From: Pseudonocardiales bacterium
GTDB taxonomy: Bacteria > Actinomycetota > Actinomycetes > Mycobacteriales > Pseudonocardiaceae
Assembly: GCA_013695005.1 (NCBI GenBank)
Contig: JACDBJ010000284.1
Location: 1-5,088, forward strand
Direction of reading: 5' to 3'
DNA: 5,088 bases
The notes below the pieces were generated by a model, which had not been told where the DNA came from, ran no database searches, and was given only the letters and a program-made list of their open reading frames with translations. How positions within the stretch are numbered: position 1 is the stretch's first letter; each line of letters starts with the position of its first letter. Of the stretch, positions 1-5,088 are shown piece after piece. A program made the position numbers and the translations under genes.

Positions 1-2373
1 CGTCTGGGTGAGGTCGTTGGTGCCGAAGGAGAAGAACTCGGCCACCTCGGCGATCTGGCCCGCGGTCAGCGCAGCACGCGGCAGCTCGATCATGGTGCCG
101 ACCAGCGCGCCGAGCTCGACACCGGCGGCCTGCGACTCGTCGTCCAGCACCGCCGCCACCTCGTCGGTGATCGTCTGCAGCTCCTGCACTGCCCCGACCA
201 GCGGGACCATGATCTCCGGCAGCACCTCGATGCCCTCGGACCGCAGCTCGGCGGCCGCCTGGGCGATCGCCCGCACCTGCATCGCGAACAGGCCGGGCAC
301 CACGAGCCCCAGCCGCACGCCGCGCAGGCCCAACATCGGGTTCTGCTCGTGCAGCCGTCGCACCGCGGTCAGCAGCGTCTGCGCCTTCTCGTCGGGCTCG
401 CCGCGCTCCTCGACCAGCGCCACCTTGACCGACAGCTCGGTGAGGTCGGGCAGGAACTCGTGCAGCGGCGGGTCGAGCAGCCGGATCGTCACCGGCAGCC
501 CCGCCATCGCGGCGAGCACCTCCTTAAAGTCCTGCCGCTGCAGCGGCAGCAGCTCTTCCAGCGCGGCCAGCCGCTGCTCGTCGGTGTCGGCCAGCACCAG
601 CCGCTCGACGTACCGGCGGCGGTCGCCCAGGAACATGTGCTCGGTCCGGCACAGCCCGATGCCCTCAGCGCCGAAGCGGCGCGCCCGCTCGGAGTCCTCG
701 CCGGTGTCGGAGTTGGCCCGGACCAGCAGCTTGCGGGAGTCGTCGGCGTGGGTCATCAGCCGGTGCACGGCGGCGAGCAGCTCGTCGTTCTCATGCGCCT
801 GCGCATCCAGCGTGCCCTCGAAGTACTCCACGACCGGCGACGGCATCACGGGCACCTCGCCGAGGTAGACCTCCCCGCTGGTGCCGTCGATGGAGATCAT
901 CTCGCCCTCGGAGACGACCACCCCACCGGGGCCGGTCATCTTTCTGCCGCTGACGTCGACGTCGAGCTGCTCGGCGCCGCAGACGCAGGTCTTGCCCATG
1001 CCGCGGGCCACGACGGCCGCGTGGCTGGTCCGGCCGCCACGGCTGGTCAGCACACCCTGGGCGGCGATCATGCCGTCGAGGTCGTCCGGGTTGGTCTCGC
1101 GGCGGACCAGGATGAGGGCCTCATCGGCCGCCGCCCGCGCCACCGCGGTCGCGCTGTCGAACACCGCTGCGCCGCTGGCCGCACCCGGCGAGGCGTTCAT
1201 GCCGGTGGCCAGCAGCTCGGTGCCGCCCGAGGTGTCGAAGCGGGGGAACATCAGCCGGGCCAGCTGCTCGCCGGTCACCCGGCTCAGCGCCTCGTCCATG
1301 TCGATCAGACCCTCGTCCACCAGCTGGATGGCGACGGTGAACGCAGCGGCCGCGGTGCGCTTGCCGACCCGGGTCTGCAGCATCCAGAGCTTGCCGCGCT
1401 CGATGGTGAACTCGATGTCGCACAGGTCGCGGTAGTGCCGCTCGAGCGTCGACATGATCTCCAGCAGCTGTACGTAGGAGGCCTTGTCCAGCTCCTCCAG
1501 CTTGGTCAGCGGCAGGGTGTTGCGGATGCCGGCCACGACGTCCTCGCCCTGCGCGTTCTGCAGGTAGTCGCCGTAGATGCCCTGCTCGCCGCTGGCCGGG
1601 TTGCGGGTGAAGGCGACGCCGGTGCCGGAGTCCGGCCCGAGGTTGCCGAAGACCATCGTCACGACGTTGACCGCCGTGCCGAGGTCGGTGGGGATACGCT
1701 CCTGGCGGCGGTAGGTGATAGCGCGCGGCGCGGTCCACGAGTCGAACACCGCGCGGATCGCTAGCTGCAGCTGCTCGGTCGGGTCCTGGGGGAACTCGCG
1801 CCCGGTGTGCTTGCGCACGACCCCCTTGAAGCTCTCGACCATGGTCTGCAGGTCAGACGCGTCGAGGTCGAGGTCGTTCTCGGTGCCCTTGTCCGCCTTC
1901 ACGACGTCGAACACCTCGTCGAAGGCCTCACCCGGGATGTCGAGCACGGTCTTGCCGAACATCTGGATCAGGCGCCGGTAGGAGTCCCACGCGAACCGCT
2001 CGTCGTTGGCCACCGCGGCCAACCCGTTGACCGACGAGTCGTTGAGGCCGACGTTCAGGACGGTCTCCATCATCCCCGGCATGGAGAACTTCGCCCCGGA
2101 ACGGACCGAGACCAGCAACGGGTCCGCGCCGTCGCCGAGGCGCTTACCCGTCATCTTCTGCAGGTCTTCCAGGTGCTGCGCGACCTCGGCCTCCAGCTCG
2201 GGTGGCTCGCTGCCGTGCTCCAGGTACGCCCTGCACGCCTCGGTGCTGATGATGAACCCGGGCGGTACGGGCAGCCCGAGATTGGTCATCTCGGCGAGGT
2301 TGGCGCCCTTGCCGCCGAGCAGGTCCTTCATGTCCCGGTTGCCCTCAGCGAAGGCGTAGACGAACTTGGTCAT
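1..2373 (-). CDS. ppdK: Pyruvate, phosphate dikinase (PPDK), C-terminus cut off by window edge
   Basis: Cytosolic enzyme that interconverts pyruvate + ATP + Pi with phosphoenolpyruvate + AMP + PPi, via a phosphohistidine carried between two remote active sites. Seen: 791 codons from the ATG at 2371-2373. The N-terminal ATP-grasp domain (about 1-340) has GGKGANLAEM with K22, R91 in SVRSGAKFSMPGMM, E321 in DIEF, and Q333/R335 in MLQTRVGKRTA. The swivelling phosphohistidine domain (about 390-500) has GGRTSHAAVVARGMG with catalytic H451 (bases 1021-1023). T449 matches the threonine targeted by the PPDK regulatory kinase/phosphatase in other organisms. The PEP/pyruvate TIM barrel starts near 515, with R576 in GLCRTEHMF, R631 in TIRLLDPPLHEF, E763 in GTMIELPRAAL, and N786-D787 in SFGTNDLTQ. 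Compared with the roughly 874-residue clostridial enzyme, about 105 residues are missing beyond base 1, including the catalytic Cys (CGEHGG region). That is a window limit, not a mutation. No frameshift is seen. The gene is divergent from the reductase gene. Confidence 0.97.
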   Translation of the reverse strand, partial: MTKFVYAFAEGNRDMKDLLGGKGANLAEMTNLGLPVPPGFIISTEACRAYLEHGSEPPELEAEVAQHLEDLQKMTGKRLGDGADPLLVSVRSGAKFSMPGMMETVLNVGLNDSSVNGLAAVANDERFAWDSYRRLIQMFGKTVLDIPGEAFDEVFDVVKADKGTENDLDLDASDLQTMVESFKGVVRKHTGREFPQDPTEQLQLAIRAVFDSWTAPRAITYRRQERIPTDLGTAVNVVTMVFGNLGPDSGTGVAFTRNPASGEQGIYGDYLQNAQGEDVVAGIRNTLPLTKLEELDKASYVQLLEIMSTLERHYRDLCDIEFTIERGKLWMLQTRVGKRTAAAAFTVAIQLVDEGLIDMDEALSRVTGEQLARLMFPRFDTSGGTELLATGMNASPGAASGAAVFDSATAVARAAADEALILVRRETNPDDLDGMIAAQGVLTSRGGRTSHAAVVARGMGKTCVCGAEQLDVDVSGRKMTGPGGVVVSEGEMISIDGTSGEVYLGEVPVMPSPVVEYFEGTLDAQAHENDELLAAVHRLMTHADDSRKLLVRANSDTGEDSERARRFGAEGIGLCRTEHMFLGDRRRYVERLVLADTDEQRLAALEELLPLQRQDFKEVLAAMAGLPVTIRLLDPPLHEFLPDLTELSVKVALVEERGEPDEKAQTLLTAVRRLHEQNPMLGLRGVRLGLVVPGLFAMQVRAIAQAAAELRSEGIEVLPEIMVPLVGAVQELQTITDEVAAVLDDESQAAGVELGALVGTMIELPRAALTAGQIAEVAEFFSFGTNDLTQT

Positions 2374-2382
2374 GGTCTTTCG

Positions 2383-2391
2383 TTCCTCCCC
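2383..2391 (-). promoter_or_regulatory. Shine-Dalgarno of ppdK
   Basis: On the minus strand the sequence reads GGGGAGGAA. The GGAGG core ends 11 nt before the ATG at 2373. It is the strongest ribosome binding site in the window and supports that start, as does the MTKFVYAF N-terminus, which is typical of PPDK. Confidence 0.8.
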
Positions 2392-2410
2392 GAGCAAATT
2401 GGCCGACGGC

Positions 2411-2441
2411 AGCATAGGGCCGCAGTGAGATCGGGGATCAC
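2411..2441 (-). promoter_or_regulatory. Candidate sigma-70-type promoter of ppdK
   Basis: On the minus strand, TATGCT (2416 to 2411) fits the actinobacterial -10 pattern TANNNT. GTGATC (2441 to 2436) is a weak -35 match that shares the TGA of TTGACA, with a 19-bp spacer. A transcript would start near 2404 and have a leader of about 30 nt that includes the ppdK Shine-Dalgarno. This is an inference from motif and distance only; the long spacer weakens it. Confidence 0.4.
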
Positions 2442-2483
2442 CCTGTTGCCGCGCCCGAGCGTCGCCGTGAATCTGCCGGTATG

Positions 2484-2498
2484 GGCGCGTCCCGCGCC
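2484..2498. repeat. GC-rich inverted repeat, 6-bp arms, 3-nt loop
   Basis: GGCGCG-TCC-CGCGCC is a perfect inverted repeat that could form a compact hairpin in RNA, extended by one G-U pair. There is no T-run on either side, so it does not look like a classical intrinsic terminator. It lies upstream of both genes, about 110 bp from the ppdK start. Its role is unknown. Confidence 0.4.
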
Positions 2499-2509
2499 TG
2501 ACTCCTATT

Positions 2510-2528
2510 CCGGTCCTCACGCTACCGG
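2510..2528. repeat. Inverted repeat CCGGT-N9-ACCGG
   Basis: A perfect 5-bp dyad with a 9-bp spacer. A further CCGGT lies at 2476-2480. The arm-to-arm distance of 14 bp is compatible with a dimeric regulator, but short GC-rich arms arise often by chance in this kind of DNA. Confidence 0.25.
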
Positions 2529-2540
2529 CCACGAGACAGC

Positions 2541-2558
2541 AGAGGGGATCTCGCCTCT
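2541..2558. promoter_or_regulatory. Operator-like imperfect palindrome
   Basis: AGAGGGGATCTCGCCTCT reads as AGAGGnGAnnTCnCCTCT: 7 of 9 positions in each half are symmetric over 18 bp. The length and symmetry resemble the binding site of a dimeric helix-turn-helix repressor. It lies about 170 bp from the ppdK start and 250 bp from the flavocytochrome start, so it is not at a core promoter I can identify. No regulator gene is present in the window. Confidence 0.3.
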
Positions 2559-2655
2559 TCACATGCCGTAGGTGGCCGTTTGCCAACGCGGATATGGGGA
2601 GATCAACCCCGGCCAGCGGGCGGCCGGGAGCGCTGACCGCAGCGGGCAGCTCATC

Positions 2656-2670
2656 CTCACACGCAGTGAG
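2656..2670. repeat. Inverted repeat CTCAC-N5-GTGAG
   Basis: A perfect 5-bp dyad with a 5-nt centre. The right arm lies within the 10-mer CGCAGTGAGA (2662-2671), which also occurs exactly at 2421-2430 near the ppdK promoter candidate. The 10-mer is therefore present once towards each gene. Possible operator half-sites; function inferred only. Confidence 0.3.
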
Positions 2671-2686
2671 AGCGTTACCAGGCAAC

Positions 2687-2718
2687 CGGAGCAATCCGTG
2701 CGGGGTTCGGAGTAATCC
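2687..2718 (+). repeat. Direct repeat CGGAGYAATCC, 21-bp spacing
   Basis: CGGAGCAATCC (2687-2697) is repeated as CGGAGTAATCC (2708-2718), matching at 10 of 11 bases. The start-to-start distance is 21 bp, two helical turns, so both copies face the same side of the DNA. It lies 92-123 bp upstream of the flavocytochrome ATG, where tandem activator sites often sit. Binding is an inference. Confidence 0.4.
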
Positions 2719-2796
2719 TGGCCCGCTCGCCGCGTCACGCCGCCCCGATGCCGAGTCCGCTTCTCATAAACGTAACCTCGCTGAGCGCGCCCTCCC

Positions 2797-2802
2797 TACG
2801 GT
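2797..2802 (+). promoter_or_regulatory. Candidate -10 element of a leaderless transcript
   Basis: TACGGT matches TANNNT and ends 7 nt before the A of the ATG at 2810. That is the distance expected if transcription starts at the first base of the start codon. No purine-rich Shine-Dalgarno is present in the 20 nt before this ATG, which is C/T-rich. Leaderless genes are common in actinobacteria. No good -35 is seen; GTAACC at 2772-2777 is the nearest weak candidate. Confidence 0.3.
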
Positions 2803-2809
2803 CCTCGGC

Positions 2810-4138
2810 ATGCGACATCAGCTGGCACGAGGGGTGTGGTCGGCCGCATTGGGTGCGGCCCTGCTCGCCCCGGTGCTGCTGCGCCTTGGCTCGGACGAGC
2901 CTGGGTCGTTGTGGATGGAACTCTCAGTGCTGACCGGGCTGCTGGCCCTGTCCGCACTGGTCTGCACCGCCGTTCTTCCGTCCCGGCTCAGATCGCTGAC
3001 CAGCGCCTTCGGCATCGACGGCGTGCTCGGGGTGCACCGCTGCCTAGGTGTGGTCGTCGCCATCCTGGTGCTCGCGCACATCGCGTTCGTGGTGGCGAGC
3101 AACCCCGCCAACGTGGCGCTGCTGGACACCGACGCACCGGCCAGTGGACGCGCCGGCACGGCCGCCACGCTCGCCCTCGGCGGCCTGGTGGCGCTGGCCG
3201 TACTGCGGCACCGGCTGCGGCACCGCTACGAGGTGTGGCGCTGGCTGCACGTCGCACTGGCCGGCGCGGTGCTCGTGCTGTCCGGGCTGCACGTGTTCTG
3301 GCTCAACCACCTGATCCAGGACCTCGGCATGCGCACCCTGTTCGTGCTGCTCGCCGCCCTGGCACTGGGCGTGCTCGCCTACCGCTGGGCGTGGCGTCCG
3401 GCGTTCGGCCGGGGCTCGGAGTACCTGGTGCGCGAGGTGCGGCCGGAGAACGACACGGTCAGCACCGTCGTCCTGCAGGCCCGCGGCGGGCGGCATGCCG
3501 TGGACAGCCCCAGCCTCGAGTTCGCGCCCGGCCAGTTCGCCTGGCTCCGGCTGGACCGCTCGCTCGCCGCGCAGGAGCACCCGTTCACCATGGCCTCTGG
3601 CGCGCACGCCGGCCACAGCCCGGAGTTCACCATCCGGCACAGCGGCGACTTCACCTCGACACTGCGACGGCTGCGCCCCGGCAGCCCGGTGTGGCTCGAC
3701 GGGCCGCACGGGTCGTTCACCGTGGACTTCCGCGCCGCCACCGGCCTGGTCATGATCGCCGGCGGGGTGGGCATCACGCCGATGATGAGCATGCTGCGCA
3801 CGCTTGCCCACCGCGGCGACCGGCGGCCGCACCGGCTGATCGTCGTCGCCGGCATGGTTGAGGAGCTGCTGTTCCGCGCGGAGCTTGCGCAGCTGCGCCG
3901 GCAGCTCGACCTCACCGTCGTGGAGGTGCTGCGGCGACCCCTTCCCGGCTGGAGCGGCTTCGTCGGCGAGGTCGACGCCCGGCTACTCGCCGCCGTGCTG
4001 CCAGGACCGTTCCGGCGTAACCAGCTCGACTACTTCGTCTGCGGCCCGCCCGCGCTGGTCGACAGCGTGCTGGCGGAGCTGACAGAGCTCGCAATCCCCG
4101 CTCCCCGTGTGCACTGCGAGCAGTTCGACCTCGTCTGA
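2810..4138 (+). CDS. Bis-heme membrane flavocytochrome, ferric reductase/NOX-like
   Basis: Predicted to pass electrons from cytosolic NAD(P)H through FAD and two membrane hemes to an acceptor outside the membrane (Fe3+, O2 or a protein). Seen in 442 residues: six hydrophobic helices near 9-27, 36-56, 72-96, 116-133, 145-164 and 173-192. Basic loops (58-61, 133-144, 192-201) fit an N-in/C-in topology. Helix 3 has H76 and H90 and helix 5 has H147 and H161, both pairs spaced His-X13-His as expected for an inner and an outer b-type heme. The cytosolic module has HPFTMAS (257-263, FAD), DGPHGSFT (297-304), GGVGITPMMSML (318-329, NAD(P)H), CGPP (411-414) and a C-terminal HCEQFDLV. The ATG at 2810 is chosen because the protein then starts MRHQLARG directly before helix 1. 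The frame is open further upstream to 2594 without recognisable content; a GTG at 2834 is a shorter alternative. Cofactors and acceptor are inferred. Family placement is secure, substrate is not. Confidence 0.9.
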   Translation: MRHQLARGVWSAALGAALLAPVLLRLGSDEPGSLWMELSVLTGLLALSALVCTAVLPSRLRSLTSAFGIDGVLGVHRCLGVVVAILVLAHIAFVVASNPANVALLDTDAPASGRAGTAATLALGGLVALAVLRHRLRHRYEVWRWLHVALAGAVLVLSGLHVFWLNHLIQDLGMRTLFVLLAALALGVLAYRWAWRPAFGRGSEYLVREVRPENDTVSTVVLQARGGRHAVDSPSLEFAPGQFAWLRLDRSLAAQEHPFTMASGAHAGHSPEFTIRHSGDFTSTLRRLRPGSPVWLDGPHGSFTVDFRAATGLVMIAGGVGITPMMSMLRTLAHRGDRRPHRLIVVAGMVEELLFRAELAQLRRQLDLTVVEVLRRPLPGWSGFVGEVDARLLAAVLPGPFRRNQLDYFVCGPPALVDSVLAELTELAIPAPRVHCEQFDLV

Positions 4139-4146
4139 TGTCTGAC

Positions 4147-4180
4147 GCTCCCCGCAAGATCGGTAGAAAGGGCTCCCCGC
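4147..4180 (+). repeat. Short direct repeat GCTCCCCGC in the gene junction
   Basis: GCTCCCCGC occurs at 4147-4155 and again at 4172-4180. The second copy fills the gap between the Shine-Dalgarno and the GTG start of the DUF4142 gene. It may be chance in C-rich sequence. Confidence 0.25.
4165..4172 (+). promoter_or_regulatory. Shine-Dalgarno of the DUF4142 gene
   Basis: AGAAAGGG ends 9 nt before the GTG at 4182. It is a moderate match to the anti-Shine-Dalgarno and is what decides for this GTG over the next in-frame GTG at 4206, which would also cut into the N-terminal membrane helix region. Confidence 0.55.
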
Positions 4181-4181
4181 C

Positions 4182-5039
4182 GTGCTGTCCCATATCCCTC
4201 GAACCGTGCGCTGGGCACTTGCCGTCGCGGTGATCGCCGCCGTCGGGACCGCGGTGTTCCAGTCCTGGCGCGCGGAGTCCGGCGCCGGAGGTGTGCCGGA
4301 CGGCTGGGTGCAGACCCAGTCCGGCCCGCTCGGCCCCGGTGACCGCGAGCTGCTGGTGAAGGTGCGCCTGGCCGGCCTGTGGGAGATCCCCACCGGCCAG
4401 GAGATGCTGCAACGAGCCAGCAGCCAGCGGGTTCGCGAGATCGGCGCCAAGATCGCGGCCGAGCACACCGAGCTCGACGGCCTCGTCCGCGACACCGCGG
4501 CGAAGCTCAACGTCGTAGTGCCCAACCTGCCCAGCGAGGAACAGCAGGGCTGGATGAGTGACATCTCCTCGGCGTCCGGCTCGGACTACGACATGGTCGC
4601 GGTCAACCGGTTGCGGGCCGCGCACGGCAAGGTGCTGCCGCTGGTCTCGCAGGTCCGGGCCGGCACCCGCAACGAGCTGGTCCGCAAGCTCGCGGTGACG
4701 ACTGCGACGTTCGTCGGCCGGCATCACGAGTACCTGGAGAGCACCGGCTTGGTCGACTACTCGGCGCTCCCCGAGCCGCCGGCGCCTGCGTCGGGGCAGC
4801 CCGCCCTGGCCGGCGCCAACCCCACCGGCGCCTCGCTCGGCGTTCAGATGGGCACCGCGGCAGTGGTGTTCTTCGCGGCTGTCTTCGGGATCGTCGGCCT
4901 GCTGTCGCTGCTGCGCCGCGGCCGGCGCCCGCGGGAGCTTGCGCACGACGTCGTGCACGTCCCGGAGCCACGCCGACCACTCGCGATCACTCCCGCGCCG
5001 CCGGAACGGCGCCCCCGACACGCCGCCCGGCGCTGGTAG
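4182..5039 (+). CDS. DUF4142-type helical-bundle protein with two membrane anchors
   Basis: No function is established for this family; I assign it by pattern. Seen in 285 residues from a GTG start: a membrane helix or uncleaved signal at about 11-27 after basic RTVR, a soluble helical region at about 52-187, a Pro/Ala/Gly linker (196-218), a second membrane helix (about 223-244) followed by RRGRR, and an Arg/Pro-rich tail ending ARRW. The soluble part follows the DUF4142 layout: LWE (E68), ASSQRVREIGAKIAAEH (E94, H95), SDYD (135-137), AAH (H148) and RHHEYLES (H181/H182). This places the bundle outside the membrane and the basic tail inside. Glu and His at these places could bind metal in a ferritin-like bundle, which is an inference. 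The gene follows the flavocytochrome by 43 bp on the same strand, so co-transcription is likely. The second C-terminal helix with a basic tail is unusual, since many family members that I know of have only an N-terminal signal or lipoprotein anchor. Confidence 0.8.
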   Translation: MLSHIPRTVRWALAVAVIAAVGTAVFQSWRAESGAGGVPDGWVQTQSGPLGPGDRELLVKVRLAGLWEIPTGQEMLQRASSQRVREIGAKIAAEHTELDGLVRDTAAKLNVVVPNLPSEEQQGWMSDISSASGSDYDMVAVNRLRAAHGKVLPLVSQVRAGTRNELVRKLAVTTATFVGRHHEYLESTGLVDYSALPEPPAPASGQPALAGANPTGASLGVQMGTAAVVFFAAVFGIVGLLSLLRRGRRPRELAHDVVHVPEPRRPLAITPAPPERRPRHAARRW

Positions 5040-5088
5040 CGCCGCCCGGCAACCCCACATCGGGGTGGGTCAGCGGCCCGTCCCGAGC
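5040..5088. other. Short 3' tail without gene
   Basis: Forty-nine bases after the DUF4142 stop. It contains the small inverted repeat ACCCC-ACATC-GGGGT (5052-5066) with no following T-run, so it is at most a weak terminator candidate. Nothing else is visible before the window ends. Confidence 0.4.

Larger units (their letters stand above)
2374..2809. other. Divergent intergenic region, 436 bp
   Basis: This stretch separates ppdK (leftward) from the flavocytochrome gene (rightward). I see no convincing protein gene or structured RNA gene in it. The plus-strand reading frame of the flavocytochrome stays open back to an ATG at 2594, but the extra 72 residues are Ser/Arg/Pro/Ala-rich, contain no membrane segment or motif, and look like non-coding high-GC sequence. 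The region contains control signals for both directions and several short dyads, listed separately. Confidence 0.7.

Noticed and set aside
1..30. Apparent loss of the PPDK C-terminus with its catalytic cysteine.
   Set aside because: The reading frame is intact up to the first base of the window; the end simply lies outside it.
349..1764. A 471-codon open frame on the plus strand, antisense to ppdK.
   Set aside because: It lies wholly inside the well-supported PPDK gene, its translation is low-complexity His/Gln/Arg/Ala/Gly-rich, and such antisense frames are normal in high-GC DNA.
2421..2441. A CRP/GlxR-like site suggested by GTGA...TCAC near the ppdK promoter.
   Set aside because: The arms are 9 bp apart rather than the 6 bp of TGTGA-N6-TCACA, and the outer bases do not fit.
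2594..2809. A 72-residue N-terminal extension of the flavocytochrome from an upstream ATG.
   Set aside because: Ser/Arg/Pro-rich with no motif or signal, no good ribosome binding site, and it would place a long unstructured stretch before helix 1. It also overlaps the probable control region.
4138..4233. A 31-codon open frame whose ATG overlaps the flavocytochrome stop (TGATG), a pattern seen in translational coupling.
   Set aside because: It uses rare AGA and ATA codons, overlaps the start of the DUF4142 gene in another frame and resembles no known peptide. It might act in coupling, but I cannot support it as a gene.
3912..5060. A 382-codon open frame on the minus strand covering the end of the flavocytochrome gene and all of the DUF4142 gene.
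   Set aside because: Arg/Ala/Gly-rich shadow of two genes with recognisable motifs on the other strand; no domain or ribosome binding site supports it.
5052..5066. Intrinsic terminator after the DUF4142 gene.
   Set aside because: The stem is only 5 bp and is followed by GGGTCAGC rather than a T-run. The transcript may continue beyond the window.

Overview
The window is high-GC DNA in which long antisense open frames shadow the real genes. This, together with GTG start use and the style of the proteins, points to an actinobacterium. A Pseudonocardiaceae-type host is possible, but that is a weak guess because there is no rRNA or marker gene here. I see no mobile element, tRNA, rRNA, CRISPR array or phage gene.

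Layout. (1) Positions 1-2373, minus strand: the first 791 codons of pyruvate, phosphate dikinase (ppdK). The gene runs off the left edge before its last roughly 105 residues. (2) Positions 2374-2809: a 436-bp divergent intergenic region. It holds a good Shine-Dalgarno and a plausible promoter for ppdK, a possible leaderless promoter for the rightward genes, and several short dyads and one 21-bp-spaced direct repeat that could be operator sites. (3) Positions 2810-4138, plus strand: a 442-residue membrane flavocytochrome with six transmembrane helices, two His-X13-His pairs and a C-terminal FAD/NAD(P)H reductase module. This is the architecture of the ferric reductase/NADPH oxidase (NOX) superfamily. 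(4) Positions 4182-5039, plus strand: a GTG-initiated 285-residue DUF4142-type helical-bundle protein with a membrane helix at each end. (5) Positions 5040-5088: a short tail with no gene.

How the genes may work together. PPDK interconverts pyruvate and phosphoenolpyruvate in the cytosol and shows no obvious functional link to its divergent neighbours. The two rightward genes are 43 bp apart and probably form one transcription unit. Predicted topology places the outer heme of the flavocytochrome and the DUF4142 bundle on the same, extracytoplasmic, face of the membrane. The DUF4142 domain keeps Glu and His residues at positions that could bind metal. A two-component module that exports electrons from cytosolic NAD(P)H to an outside acceptor is therefore a reasonable, unproven hypothesis, and it is the most interesting reading of this window.
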